Positions 8,523 through 18,939 of a DNA stretch of 64,000 bases are shown in pieces. The stretch's first letter is position 1. Every line of letters begins with the position of its first letter. This DNA comes from CAXMST01 sp963793415. Lineage in GTDB: Bacteria; Actinomycetota; Thermoleophilia; Solirubrobacterales; 70-9. The position numbers and the translations under genes were made by a program. Under the pieces are notes generated by a model. The model was not told the origin of the DNA. It saw only the letters and a list, made by a program, of their open reading frames with translations, and ran no database searches. The DNA is taken from positions 1,550,001 through 1,614,000 of the forward strand of contig CAWCAC010000002.1 of assembly GCA_963793415.1 (NCBI GenBank), read 5' to 3'.

Positions 8523-8899
8523 TGAGCCCGTGCTGCCGGGTCTCGGGCGCCCGTCGCGGCGGGCCGGATTGCGGTCAGGCTCAGGTCGAGCTGATCGCGG
8601 TGATCCCTGCAGTGATCTGCGTCGCCGCGGTGATCCTGCAGCTGCTCGCGGTCGGCTACGCTCAGTCGCTGGCGGACGGCTCGGCCGAGGCCGGCGCCTA
8701 CGCGATCGCCGCCGGCGGCGAGGCCGAGGCCGCGGCGCGGGGGGCGCTGCCCGATTGGGCGGCGGGCGGCGCCAGGGTCGAGGCCGAGCGGGGTCGCGTG
8801 ACCGTCTCGATCGAGCCTCCCAGCCTGCTGGCCGGGATCGGCGATCGCCTCACCGTCGACTCCAGCGCCTGGGTACGGCCCGCGGGGGAGGGCGGCTGA
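8519..8899 (+). CDS. TadE-like pseudopilin (second copy)
   Basis: This 126-residue paralogue of the upstream gene has CGQAQVELIAVIPAVICVAAV as its hydrophobic helix. Here the Glu that follows the cleavage site in pilin-like proteins is present (QVELIAVIP). The C-terminal part is soluble and of mixed composition. It overlaps the upstream gene by four bases and is followed after one base by the large TadG-like gene, so the three form one translational unit. The pair may assemble into a small pseudopilus or act as secretion helpers. The rest of the Tad machinery (TadA, TadB, TadC, TadZ, CpaA) is not in the window. Confidence 0.78.
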   Translation: MMSPCCRVSGARRGGPDCGQAQVELIAVIPAVICVAAVILQLLAVGYAQSLADGSAEAGAYAIAAGGEAEAAARGALPDWAAGGARVEAERGRVTVSIEPPSLLAGIGDRLTVDSSAWVRPAGEGG

Positions 8900-8900
8900 G

Positions 8901-10928
8901 GTGCCGCGGCGCCGCACCCGCTCCGGTGTCGGCGGCTCCGCCGGCCCGTTGCTCGCGGTCGCAGCGCCGGGCGCCCGTAGTGCCCTGCCGGCGACTGCGG
9001 CTGTGGCGCTCGCCCGCGCGGGGCGCGGGCGTCGAGACGACGCATGCGACGTGCCGCTGATCGTCGATTTCGCTGCGCAGGAGCCTCATCGGCCCGCGCT
9101 CCTCGCATCCGATGGCGCTCGCGACCTCGCGGCCGCGATCGGTGCCCTCGACGGCTGGCGTGCGGTTCCCCGCGGGCGGCTCTGCATCGCGGCGCCCCGT
9201 GCCGGCAGCGACGGCTCGCCGGCGTGTGCGCCCTACCGCTGCGCGGCGCTGACTGCGCTCTTCGATGCGGGGATCGTGCCCGCCGCGGCGATCGCCGCAC
9301 ACGTGCCGGCCGGTGCGTTCCGGGACGCGGTCGCCGCGGTCGGCGAGCAGGCCGGCCCGCCGGTGGCGCTGATCCAGGCCCGCGCCGATGGGCCCGGCGA
9401 CAGCGGGCGGCGACTGCTCGGCGCAGTCTCGATCGAGCTTCGTCGTGCGGGTGTCAAGCACCGGATCTGGCGGCGGCCGCCGGGGGCGATCCAGGCGCGC
9501 AGGGCGCTGGCCGGCCTCGACCCCGGGGGCGAGACGGCGCGGCGGGCGCTCGCCAGCGCGCGCTCGCTCGGCCGCGCCGACGGACAGGCCGTTCCCGCGG
9601 TGCTCGGGTTGATCTTCGCGGCGCTGGTGGCGACCCTGGCGCTGGTGGCGATCGGCGGCGCCGTCACAGCGAAGGGCCGCGCCCAGCGGGCGGCCGACCT
9701 CGCGGCGCTCTCGGCCGCCCGCTCGATGCGCGACGACTTACCGCGGCTGTTCATCCCGCCGGTCCGGGCCGACGGGACAGCTGATCCACGCCACCTGAGC
9801 AAGCCGGAGTACGAGCAGCGGGCCGAGGCCGCCGCCAGGGAGGGGGCTGAGCGCAACGGGCTCGACCCTGCCGCGGTCGTCGTCAGCTTCCCGGACGGTT
9901 CCTCGATAGCACCGACGCGTGTCTCTGTGGCGGCGCGTCCGGATCTGGAGATCGACGGCCAGCCGTTGGGCGGCGAGCGGATCGAGGTTGATGCGGAGGC
10001 GGCGGTCACGCCGCCGGTCCAGGCGCAGACGACCGCCGCCACCCCGACCACGAGCGGCGGCGGCTACTCGGGCCCGCTCGCGATGCGGCAGGGAAAGCCG
10101 ATGCGGCCCGACGTGGCCGACGCCTTCGATCGCCTCGCTGCGGTGGCCGGGGCTGACGGCATCACGCTGACGATCAACTCCGGCTACCGCTCCGACGCCG
10201 AGCAGGCACGGCTCTTCGCCGCGAACCCGGACCCGCGCATGGTCGCGCCGCCGGGCACCTCTCTGCACCGATGCGGGACCGAGCTCGACCTCGGGCCGTC
10301 GTCCGCGTACGGCTGGCTCGCCGCCAACGCGGGACGGTTCGGCTTTCTGCAGCGCTACTCCTGGGAAGCGTGGCACTACGGGTACGTGCGCGGGCCCGAT
10401 CCCTGCTCGGCGGCAGGTGATGCCGCCGCAGCCGGGGCGGGTGACCGCGCCATCGCCGGCGACGGACGCGGCGCCGGCGGGCCCGGCCTGCCCGGCTTCG
10501 TGCCGACCCGTTATCGGCGGCCGCTGCTGGCGGCGGCGGCCCGGCACGACGTTCCGGCGGCGCTGCTCGCGGCCCAGCTGATGGCCGAGTCGAACTTCAA
10601 TCCAGCGGCTGTGTCCTCGGCCGGTGCGCAGGGGATCGCGCAGTTCATGCCGGCGACGGCCGCCGCCTACGGCCTCTCCGACCCGTTCGACGCCGAGCAG
10701 GCGATCGACGCCCAGGCCAGGCTGATGCGCGACCTGCTCGGCCAGTTCGGCCAGATCGACCTTGCCCTCGCCGCCTACAACGCGGGCCCCGCCCCCGTCG
10801 CCGCCTGCTCGTGCGTCCCCGCCTATCCCGAAACCCAGGCCTACGTCGCCCGCATCCTCGCCCTGCTCGACGGGGCCGGCCAGCTCGGTGCGACGGCCCC
10901 CGTCCTGGAAGTCCGCCTCGTCGAGTAA
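8901..10928 (+). CDS. TadG-like membrane protein fused to VanY D,D-carboxypeptidase and SLT transglycosylase domains
   Basis: The 675-residue protein has an N-terminal region (1-225) of unknown type, rich in Ala and Arg. A transmembrane helix follows at about 230-255, then QRAADLAALSAARSM (about 263-278), the pattern seen after the anchor of TadG-like proteins. A VanY-type D-alanyl-D-alanine carboxypeptidase domain covers about 395-500, with SGYRSDAEQ, SLHRCGTELDLG (His and Asp zinc ligands) and WHYGY. A lytic transglycosylase domain of the SLT type covers about 535-650, with catalytic Glu in LMAESNFNP, GIAQFMPATA and AYNAGP. It is the last gene of the Tad-like unit. GTG start follows GGGGGAGGG. 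The fusion would let pseudopilus assembly carry its own wall-opening enzymes; that function is inference. Confidence 0.85.
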   Translation: MPRRRTRSGVGGSAGPLLAVAAPGARSALPATAAVALARAGRGRRDDACDVPLIVDFAAQEPHRPALLASDGARDLAAAIGALDGWRAVPRGRLCIAAPRAGSDGSPACAPYRCAALTALFDAGIVPAAAIAAHVPAGAFRDAVAAVGEQAGPPVALIQARADGPGDSGRRLLGAVSIELRRAGVKHRIWRRPPGAIQARRALAGLDPGGETARRALASARSLGRADGQAVPAVLGLIFAALVATLALVAIGGAVTAKGRAQRAADLAALSAARSMRDDLPRLFIPPVRADGTADPRHLSKPEYEQRAEAAAREGAERNGLDPAAVVVSFPDGSSIAPTRVSVAARPDLEIDGQPLGGERIEVDAEAAVTPPVQAQTTAATPTTSGGGYSGPLAMRQGKPMRPDVADAFDRLAAVAGADGITLTINSGYRSDAEQARLFAANPDPRMVAPPGTSLHRCGTELDLGPSSAYGWLAANAGRFGFLQRYSWEAWHYGYVRGPDPCSAAGDAAAAGAGDRAIAGDGRGAGGPGLPGFVPTRYRRPLLAAAARHDVPAALLAAQLMAESNFNPAAVSSAGAQGIAQFMPATAAAYGLSDPFDAEQAIDAQARLMRDLLGQFGQIDLALAAYNAGPAPVAACSCVPAYPETQAYVARILALLDGAGQLGATAPVLEVRLVE

Positions 10929-10949
10929 GCGTGCAATAGGGTGGCGCCC

Positions 10950-11417
10950 ATGGCTCCCAAACAGATCAACGGCATCGACGAACTGCAGGCATCGGTCGGC
11001 GAGACGATCGGCCCCGGCGAGTGGCGAGAGGTGACCCAGCAGGACATCGACGACTTCGCGCGGCTTTCGGGCGACGACCAGTGGATCCACGTCGACGTCG
11101 AACGCGCCAAGAAGGAGAGCCCGTTCGGCGAGACGATCGCCCACGGCAACCTGACCCTCTCGATGATCGACGGTCTCCGCATGGGCCTGGTCGAGATGAC
11201 CGGCTTCAAGCTCGCCGTCAACTACGGCTGGAACAAGGTGCGATTCCCGGCGCCCGTGCCGGCCGGCTCGAAGATCCGCGCCTCCTCACGGCTCGAGTCG
11301 GTGGACGACGTCGGCAACGGCTGGTGGCAGGCGGTCAACGTCCTCACCGTCGAGGTCGAGGGCAACGAGAAGCCTGTTTGCGTGGCTGAGTCAGTCGCGC
11401 GCTTCGTCGCGGGCTGA
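10950..11417 (+). CDS. MaoC family (R)-specific enoyl-CoA hydratase / dehydratase
   Basis: The 155-residue hot-dog-fold protein has the hydratase motif with the catalytic Asp and His: FARLSGDDQWIHVD, then TIAHGNLTLSM. The C-terminal strands end VCVAESVARFV, as in MaoC dehydratases. These enzymes hydrate trans-2-enoyl-CoA to 3-hydroxyacyl-CoA. An in-frame GTG lies 9 nt upstream, but ATG is preferred because a TAGGGT box ends 7 nt before it. The substrate chain length cannot be read from sequence. Confidence 0.9.
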   Translation: MAPKQINGIDELQASVGETIGPGEWREVTQQDIDDFARLSGDDQWIHVDVERAKKESPFGETIAHGNLTLSMIDGLRMGLVEMTGFKLAVNYGWNKVRFPAPVPAGSKIRASSRLESVDDVGNGWWQAVNVLTVEVEGNEKPVCVAESVARFVAG

Positions 11418-11542
11418 GACATCCCGCCGTCGCCCGGTCGCGGCGAGCGCTGCGATCGCCGGCGCTCATCGTCGCAGGATTGGCGATGCGTGCGCCAGCA
11501 CGTGCGCCGACGACGTCGCCGAGTGGCGGCGTGCAGTCCGCC

Positions 11543-11980
11543 TTACTTGACTGTGAGGGTGCCTTCCATGCCTGCGGCCCTGTGGCCGTCGACGGAGCAG
11601 TAGTAGGTGTAGGTACCGGGCTCGAGGTCGACCGATGCGGTCGTCGTTGACTCGGTGATCACCTCGGTGCCGCCGATGTCGGCGCCGTCGGAGCTCTCGA
11701 TGCGGACATCGTGCGGAGTCGAGGAGGGGTTGTCGAAGGTGATCTCGGCCGCGCCGGCCTCGGCGTCGATGTCGCCCGTCGTGTAGGCGAGGGCGCCATC
11801 GGGGTCGGCGCTGATGTCGATCGCCTCGGCGCTGCCGCTGCCGCCGCTCGGGGCGGTCGTTTCGGTCGTCTCCGCGGCCGTCGTCGAAGTGTCGCTGTCG
11901 GAATCGTCGCCGCCGCATGCCGCGAGCCCGAAGGCGCTGAGGGCGAGCGTGGCAAGCAGGATCGTGAGCTTCTTGTTCAT
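11543..11980 (-). CDS. cupredoxin-like lipoprotein (plastocyanin/azurin fold)
   Basis: A lipoprotein signal ends in LAAC with the lipidated Cys at residue 22, followed by an Asp/Ser/Thr-rich linker to about residue 50. The cupredoxin domain has all four type 1 copper ligands: H90 in PHDV, C128 in YYCSVDGH, H133, and M138. It is probably an extracytoplasmic electron carrier, a plausible donor for the cytochrome oxidase near the end of the window, though that link is inference. The start has a GAAGGAG ribosome site. The gene is divergent from uvrC. Confidence 0.9.
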   Translation of the reverse strand: MNKKLTILLATLALSAFGLAACGGDDSDSDTSTTAAETTETTAPSGGSGSAEAIDISADPDGALAYTTGDIDAEAGAAEITFDNPSSTPHDVRIESSDGADIGGTEVITESTTTASVDLEPGTYTYYCSVDGHRAAGMEGTLTVK

Positions 11981-12015
11981 CGGTGCTCCTTCGGGCGGGG
12001 ACGGTCGATCTGATC

Positions 12016-12021
12016 ACCATA
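12016..12021 (-). promoter_or_regulatory. -10 box for the cupredoxin lipoprotein
   Basis: TATGGT on the minus strand lies about 35 nt before the ATG, leaving room for a short leader with a GAAGGAG ribosome site. No convincing -35 was seen. Confidence 0.4.
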
Positions 12022-12072
12022 CTCCGAAGCGCGCGCGCTGCGGTGCCGATCGGGTCCGGTCCGGCCTCCTCC

Positions 12073-12078
12073 TAAAGT
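12073..12078 (+). promoter_or_regulatory. -10 box for uvrC, probably leaderless
   Basis: TAAAGT ends 6 nt before the GTG start, and there is no ribosome site between. Confidence 0.5.
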
Positions 12079-12084
12079 GATCCC

Positions 12085-13998
12085 GTGACCGAGAGCGGCA
12101 GAAGCGAGAACGGCGACCGCGACGGTTCCGTGCAGGGCCGGGCGGAGTCGATCGCCGAGCAGCGGCGGCGGCTGCCCGACTCGCCGGGTGTCTACCTGTT
12201 CAGCGACGACGAGGGCCGGGTCGTCTACGTGGGCAAGTCGCTCTCGATCCGCAAGCGCGTCGCCAGCCACTTCTCGAGTCGCACGACGCTCGGCGCGATG
12301 GCCGAGCGGATCGTTCACATCGATTTCCTCGTCACGGACTCGGAGGCGGAGGCGCTGATCGCCGAGCAGCAGTTCATCAAGCGCCATCGGCCCGTCCTCA
12401 ACGTCAAGCTCCGCGACGACAAGTCCTATCCCTACATCGCGATCTCGCTCGACGAGGAGTTCCCGAGGGTCTACTTCACCCGCGAGCGCCATCGGCCCAG
12501 TCGCGTCTACTTCGGTCCCTACGCCAACGCGCGCCGCGTCCGCGAGACGCTCGAGCTGCTCGGCAAGCTGTTCCAGTACCGGACCTGTGACGGCCCCGAG
12601 CCCGGCCGCCGCTCCGGCGTCCCCTGCCTCGACTACTACATCAAGCGCTGCGGGGCGCCCTGCGTGGGCTACATCGACCGCGACGAGTACATGCGCTCGA
12701 TCGAGTCGATCCGGCGCTTCCTCGGCGGTCGCTACCGGGACGTGCAGCGCGATCTCGAGGAGAAGATGGATGCGGCCGCGGCCGACCAGGAGTTCGAGCG
12801 GGCGGCGCTTTTCCGTGACCGGCTCGCGGCCGTGCGCTCGCTGATGGAGCGCCAGCGCGTCGCTGGGGAGTCAGTCGGCACCGCCGACCTGATCGGCGTC
12901 GCGGTCGAGGGCGAGGACGCCAACGCGCAGCTGTTTCAGGTTCGCGACGGGGTCCTGGCGGAGCGCCAGAGCTTCTACCTCGAGAACAAAGGGGGCCGCG
13001 AGATCGAGGAGGTCGCCGAGCAGTTCGTCGCCCAGTACTACGAGGCCTCGCCGGTCGTGCCCCCACTCGTCGTCGTCGGCCCCGAGCTCGCCGGGCGCAC
13101 CGCGGTTCTCGCGGAGGCGCTCGGCGAGCGCCGCGGCACACGGGTCGAGGTGCGCGCCGCCGAACGCGGCGACAAGCGGCAGTTGCGCGAGCTCGCCGAG
13201 CGCAACGCGCAGTTGGCGCTCGCCCAGGACCGGCTCCGAAAGGAACGGCGCCGCGCCGAGCGGACGGCGGCGCTCGCGGAGCTGGCAGAGGCCCTGGGGA
13301 TGCCGGAGATCCCGATCCGGATCGAGGGTTACGACATCTCCAACATCGGCCCCGAGCACACCGTCGCCTCGATGGTCGTCTTCGAGGGTGGCGCCCCGAA
13401 GAAGGCCCACTACCGGCGCTTCAACATCCGCGGCCGCGAGGGTACGGCCGGGCCCGACGACTTTGCCTCGATCGAGGAGGTGCTGGGGAGGCGGATGTCT
13501 CGGTTCGTCGCCCAGTCCGATCTGTCGCCGCACGACGCCGAGCTCGACGAGAGCTTCGCCACGCTGCCCTCGTTGATCATGATCGACGGCGGTCGCGGCC
13601 AGCTCAGCGCCGGAATGAGAGCGCTGCGGCCCCTCGTCGAGCGCGGCGTCGTCGTCATCTCCCTCGCCAAGCGCCTCGAGGAGGTCTATGCCCCGGGCAA
13701 CTCGCGACCCCTTCCGATCCCGCGCGACTCCGAGGCGTCGCGGCTTCTGCAGCGGGTCCGGGACGAGGCGCACCGCTTTGCGCTCGAGGGACATCGACGC
13801 CGCCGCAGCAAGGCGATGACGACATCGGTCCTCGACGACCTACCCGGCGTCGGCCCGGCCCGCAAGCGCGCCCTGCTCGGGCACTTCGGCTCCCCCGAGC
13901 GGGTCCTGTCGGCCAGCCGCGAGGAGCTCGAGTCCGTCCCCGGCATCCCGGGCAAGCTCGCGCGGGAGATCCACGGCCGCATCAACAAGACCGGATGA
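12085..13998 (+). CDS. uvrC: excinuclease ABC subunit C
   Basis: The 637-residue protein has the full UvrC order. The GIY-YIG nuclease is at about residues 30-110 (GVYLF, VVYVGKS), a Cys-containing segment with CLDYYIKRCGAPC follows near 192, the UVR motif is near 220-255, and the RNase H-like endonuclease domain holds YDISN and MIDGGRGQL. A C-terminal helix-hairpin-helix pair (LPGVGPARKRALL, VPGIPGKLAREI) ends the protein. UvrC makes both incisions in nucleotide excision repair with UvrAB. It has a GTG start and is followed at once by an ABC exporter. Confidence 0.97.
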   Translation: MTESGRSENGDRDGSVQGRAESIAEQRRRLPDSPGVYLFSDDEGRVVYVGKSLSIRKRVASHFSSRTTLGAMAERIVHIDFLVTDSEAEALIAEQQFIKRHRPVLNVKLRDDKSYPYIAISLDEEFPRVYFTRERHRPSRVYFGPYANARRVRETLELLGKLFQYRTCDGPEPGRRSGVPCLDYYIKRCGAPCVGYIDRDEYMRSIESIRRFLGGRYRDVQRDLEEKMDAAAADQEFERAALFRDRLAAVRSLMERQRVAGESVGTADLIGVAVEGEDANAQLFQVRDGVLAERQSFYLENKGGREIEEVAEQFVAQYYEASPVVPPLVVVGPELAGRTAVLAEALGERRGTRVEVRAAERGDKRQLRELAERNAQLALAQDRLRKERRRAERTAALAELAEALGMPEIPIRIEGYDISNIGPEHTVASMVVFEGGAPKKAHYRRFNIRGREGTAGPDDFASIEEVLGRRMSRFVAQSDLSPHDAELDESFATLPSLIMIDGGRGQLSAGMRALRPLVERGVVVISLAKRLEEVYAPGNSRPLPIPRDSEASRLLQRVRDEAHRFALEGHRRRRSKAMTTSVLDDLPGVGPARKRALLGHFGSPERVLSASREELESVPGIPGKLAREIHGRINKTG

Positions 13999-14069
13999 CC
14001 GTCGCGCGGGCGCCCTCGGCAGACGCCGTCGGGGGGCGGGAGGCCAGGTTCACCCATAATGCCCCGTCG

Positions 14070-14990
14070 ATGGACACGGCGGCGATCAGCATCACGGGTC
14101 TTCGCAAGTCCTACGGCAGGCACGAGGCGGTGCAGGGCATCGATCTCGAGGTCGCCCACGGCGAGATCTTCGCCTTCCTCGGCCCGAACGGGGCCGGCAA
14201 GACGACCACCGTCGAGATCCTCGAGGGCTACCGTCGGCGCAACGCCGGGGACGTTGAAGTGCTCGGCACCGACCCCGAGAACGCCGGCCGCGACTGGCGC
14301 GGGCGAGTCGGCATCGTCCTGCAGGAGTGCCGGATGGAGCCGAAGCTGACCGTCCGCGAGACGCTCGCCATGTACGCCGGCTACTACCCGGCGCCGCGCG
14401 ACGTCGAGGCGACGATCGAGCTCGTCGGGCTCTCCGAGAAGGCGGACCAGCGGGCCGGCAAGCTCTCCGGCGGCCAACAGCGCCGCCTCGACGTCGCGGT
14501 CGCCCTGATCGGCGACGCTGAGCTGCTCTTCCTCGACGAGCCGACGACGGGCTTCGATCCCTCGGCCCGGCGCCACTTCTGGGAGGTCATATCCGGCCTC
14601 CGCGACCTCGGCAAGACCGTCTTTTTGACCACCCACTACATGGACGAGGCGCAGGCGTTGGCCGATCGGGTCGCCGTGATCCGGGCCGGCGAGATCGTCG
14701 CGAGAGGGACGCCGGACGACCTCGGTGGTCGTGGCGACGCCGCCAGCCTGATCAGTTTCGTGCTGCCGGCCTCGATCGGCGGCGACTCGCTGCCGGAGAT
14801 CGTCCGCGCAGCGGCGGGGCCGACGGCGAACGGAACGATCTCGTTGCGCACCACCGAGCCGGTCCGGGTCCTCGACGCGCTCACCGGGTGGGCGCTCGAG
14901 CGCGAGGTGGAACTGCAGGCGCTCGAGGTCCGCAGGCCCAGCCTCGAGGACGTCTATCTCGAGCTGACGAGCGAGGACGACGAGGCATGA
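14070..14990 (+). CDS. ABC transporter ATP-binding protein (ABC-2 exporter type)
   Basis: The 306-residue ATPase has Walker A GPNGAGKTTT, Q-loop, signature LSGGQQRRLD, Walker B LLFLDEP and the H-loop in TTHYMDEA. A C-terminal extension of about 80 residues after RGTPDDL is typical of DrrA/CcmA-like exporters. ATG at 14070 is chosen because a CATAAT box lies 9 nt upstream, and residues encoded further upstream show no similarity to ABC proteins. It overlaps by ATGA with its permease gene. Confidence 0.92.
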   Translation: MDTAAISITGLRKSYGRHEAVQGIDLEVAHGEIFAFLGPNGAGKTTTVEILEGYRRRNAGDVEVLGTDPENAGRDWRGRVGIVLQECRMEPKLTVRETLAMYAGYYPAPRDVEATIELVGLSEKADQRAGKLSGGQQRRLDVAVALIGDAELLFLDEPTTGFDPSARRHFWEVISGLRDLGKTVFLTTHYMDEAQALADRVAVIRAGEIVARGTPDDLGGRGDAASLISFVLPASIGGDSLPEIVRAAAGPTANGTISLRTTEPVRVLDALTGWALEREVELQALEVRRPSLEDVYLELTSEDDEA

Positions 14991-15757
14991 GCGGCCCGGC
15001 GCTCGCGATCCACCAGTTCCGATTCGACCAGCGCGTCTTCTGGCGCAACCCCGCGTCGGTCTTCTTCACGGTCATCTTCCCCTTGATCTTCCTGGTCCTG
15101 TTCGCGGGGCTGTTCGGCGACCAGGACATCGAGTCGCTCGGCGTCACGATGGCGACCTACTACGTGCCGGGGATCATCACGCTGGCCGTCGTCTCGGCGA
15201 CGCTGGTCAGCCTGACGATGAGCCTCGTCATCGCCCGCGAGGCAGGCCGGCTGAAGCGGGTCCGGGGAACGCCACTGCCGACCTGGGCGTTCATCGGCGG
15301 CCGCGTCGGCAACTCGATCGTGGTCTCGTTCCTGATGGTCGTCGTCGTCACGCTGCTCGGGGCGCTGCTCTTCGGGGTCGACATCCCGACGGCGACGATT
15401 CCGGCGCTGCTCCTGACGCTGATCGTCGGCGCCTTCTCGTTCTCCGCCCTCGGCTTCGCGTTCAGCTCGCTGATCCCGAGCGAGGACGCCGCGCCCGCGA
15501 TCACCAATGCGGTCGTGCTGCCGCTCTACTTCCTCTCCGGCGTCTTCATCCCGGAGAGCGAGATCCCCGACAGCGTTCTCCACATCGCCGACATCTTCCC
15601 GATCAGGCACCTGTTCGAATCGTTCTTCGCCGCGTTCGACCCGGCCACGACCGGGGCCGGCTTCGAGTTCGGGCACCTCGCCGTGGTCGCGGCCTGGGGC
15701 GCCGCGGGGCTGCTGTTCGCGCTGCGCCGCTTCCGCTGGGCCCCGCGCGCCGACTGA
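14987..15757 (+). CDS. ABC-2 type transporter permease
   Basis: The 256-residue protein has six likely transmembrane segments and the ABC-2 landmarks RNPASVFFTVIFPLIFLVLF near the N-terminus and LPLYFLSGVFIPESEIPD near residue 175, followed by FPIRHLF. It overlaps the ATPase gene by four bases and is its channel subunit. Substrate unknown; the family exports drugs, lipids or polysaccharides. Confidence 0.92.
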   Translation: MSGPALAIHQFRFDQRVFWRNPASVFFTVIFPLIFLVLFAGLFGDQDIESLGVTMATYYVPGIITLAVVSATLVSLTMSLVIAREAGRLKRVRGTPLPTWAFIGGRVGNSIVVSFLMVVVVTLLGALLFGVDIPTATIPALLLTLIVGAFSFSALGFAFSSLIPSEDAAPAITNAVVLPLYFLSGVFIPESEIPDSVLHIADIFPIRHLFESFFAAFDPATTGAGFEFGHLAVVAAWGAAGLLFALRRFRWAPRAD

Positions 15758-15900
15758 GCCCGTGCGGCGGACGGCCCCGCCGCAGAGTGGGTGCGGGAAA
15801 GGGCTGACAACGCGGCCGACCGCGACGCGTTAGGTTCCATTTCGGCCCCAAGTGGCCCTCGACCCTCAACTTCCAACCGCAAACGCAGGAGTCACAACAC

Positions 15901-16899
15901 ATGGCAGTCAAAGTGGGGATCAACGGTTTCGGCCGTATCGGCCGCAACCTCTACCGAGCCGCCCACGCAGCCGGCGCCGACCTCGACATCGTCGCCGTCA
16001 ACGACCTCACCGACGCGGCTACCCTCGCTCACCTCCTCAAGTACGACTCGATCCTCGGCCGCTTCCCCGGCACGATCGAGCACGGCGACAGCTCGCTGAC
16101 CGTCGACGGCAAGGAGATCAAGGTCCTCTCCGAGCGCGATCCGGCCGACCTGCCCTGGGCCGACCTCGGTGTCGAAGTCGTGATCGAGTCGACCGGCTTC
16201 TTCACCAAGCGGGACGATGCCGCCAAGCATCTCGAGGCCGGCGCCAAGAAGGTGATCATCAGCGCTCCGGCGACCGATCCGGACGTGACCGTGGCGCTCG
16301 GCGTCAACTTCGACGACTACGACCCCGAGACCGACAACATCATCTCGAACGCGTCGTGCACCACGAACTGCCTGGCGCCCGTCGCGAAGGTGATCAACGA
16401 CACCGTCGGGATCGAGCGCGGCCTGATGACGACGATCCACGCCTACACGGCCGACCAGCGGCTTCAGGACATGCCGCACAAGGATCTGCGCCGGGCCCGC
16501 GCGGCGGCGCTCAACCTGATTCCGGCCTCGACCGGCGCCGCCAAGGCCGTCGGCCTCGTGCTGCCGGAGCTGAACGGCAAGCTGAGCGGCTTCGCCGTCC
16601 GCGCCCCCGTCGCGACGGGCTCGGTCGTCGACCTCACCTGCAACGTCGGGCGTGAGACCAGCGTCGAGGAGATCAACGCCGCGGTCAAGGAGGCCGCCGA
16701 GGGCCCGATGAAGGGCATCCTCGCCTACACCGAGGACCCGATCGTCTCGACCGACATCGTCGGCGACCCGCACTCGTCGATCTTCGACGCGAGCGTCACC
16801 CTGGTGATGGAGGGCACGATGCTGAAGATCCTCACCTGGTACGACAACGAGTGGGGCTACTCGAACCGGGTCGTCGAGCTGGCCCAGAGGGTCCTCTAG
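15901..16899 (+). CDS. gap: glyceraldehyde-3-phosphate dehydrogenase
   Basis: The 332-residue protein is of normal length and has the Rossmann start KVGINGFGRIGRN, the catalytic motif SNASCTTNCLAP with the nucleophilic Cys near residue 154, and WYDNEWGYSNRVV at the C-terminus. The Asp in VAVNDLTD (NDLT) fits NAD rather than NADP use. An AGGAG ribosome site precedes the ATG after a leader of about 140 bp from the ABC exporter. It heads the glycolytic operon gap-pgk-tpiA-gpmI. Confidence 0.98.
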   Translation: MAVKVGINGFGRIGRNLYRAAHAAGADLDIVAVNDLTDAATLAHLLKYDSILGRFPGTIEHGDSSLTVDGKEIKVLSERDPADLPWADLGVEVVIESTGFFTKRDDAAKHLEAGAKKVIISAPATDPDVTVALGVNFDDYDPETDNIISNASCTTNCLAPVAKVINDTVGIERGLMTTIHAYTADQRLQDMPHKDLRRARAAALNLIPASTGAAKAVGLVLPELNGKLSGFAVRAPVATGSVVDLTCNVGRETSVEEINAAVKEAAEGPMKGILAYTEDPIVSTDIVGDPHSSIFDASVTLVMEGTMLKILTWYDNEWGYSNRVVELAQRVL

Positions 16900-16931
16900 G
16901 CCTTCGGGCCCGGCGGGTCGGGAGCGGGACT

Positions 16932-18156
<1,225 letters not shown>

Positions 18157-18164
<8 letters not shown>

Positions 18165-18921
18165 GCCCGAGCGCAGGCCGCTGATCGCGGCCAACTGGAA
18201 GATGCAGAAGACGATCGGCGAGGCGCGCGCCTTCTGCGCCGAGTTCCTGCCGGCGCTCGACGACTCGCCGACTGCGGCCGAGATCGTGATCTGCCCGCCG
18301 TTCCTGGCCGTGCACGCGGTCGTCGAGGCCTGCGCGGGGACGCCGGTCCTCGTCGCCACTCAGAACATGTTCTTCGAGGACTCCGGCGCCTACACCGGCG
18401 AGGTCTCGCCCCCGATGCTGCTCGACGCGGGCGTCCGGGCCGCCGTCCTCGGCCACTCCGAGCGGCGCCAGATGTTCGGCGAGTCCGACGAGGCGCTGTC
18501 GCGCAAGGTCCCGGCCGCGCTCGACGCCGGGATCCTGCCGATCCTCTGCTGCGGCGAGACCGAGGAGCAGCGCGACGCCGACGAGACCGATCGCGTGCTT
18601 CGGCGCCAGATCGAGGCCGGGCTCTCGCGGGTGCCCGACGAGCAGCTCGCCCAGGTCGTGATCGCCTACGAGCCGATCTGGGCGATCGGCACCGGCCGCA
18701 CGGCGACGCCCGAGCAGGCGGAGGACGCCTGCGGCTTCATCCGCGCACTGATCTCCGCCCGCAACGTCGACGCTGCTGCCGCGACGCGGATTCTCTACGG
18801 CGGCTCGGTCAAGCCCGGCAACGCCGTCGAGCTGCTCGGGCGCGAGGAGATCGACGGCGCCCTGGTCGGCGGCGCCAGCCTCGACCCGGCCGACTTCAAG
18901 GCGATTGTCGACGCGGCCTGA
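18157..18921 (+). CDS. tpiA: triosephosphate isomerase
   Basis: The 254-residue barrel has AANWKM with the catalytic Lys, GHSERR with the catalytic His, AYEPIWAIGTG with the catalytic Glu, and YGGSVKPGN at the phosphate site. It overlaps pgk and is followed by gpmI, so triose handling is translated as one unit. Confidence 0.98.
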
Positions 18922-18939
18922 CCGCGGGGGAGCTTGGCG

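Noticed and set aside
9738..11144. Minus-strand frame across the TadG-like gene and maoC
   Set aside because: It spans two unrelated plus-strand genes and has no domain; a shadow frame.
11418..11542. Possible small RNA between maoC and the cupredoxin gene
   Set aside because: The 125-bp convergent gap has no promoter-like box or convincing hairpin with a T-run.
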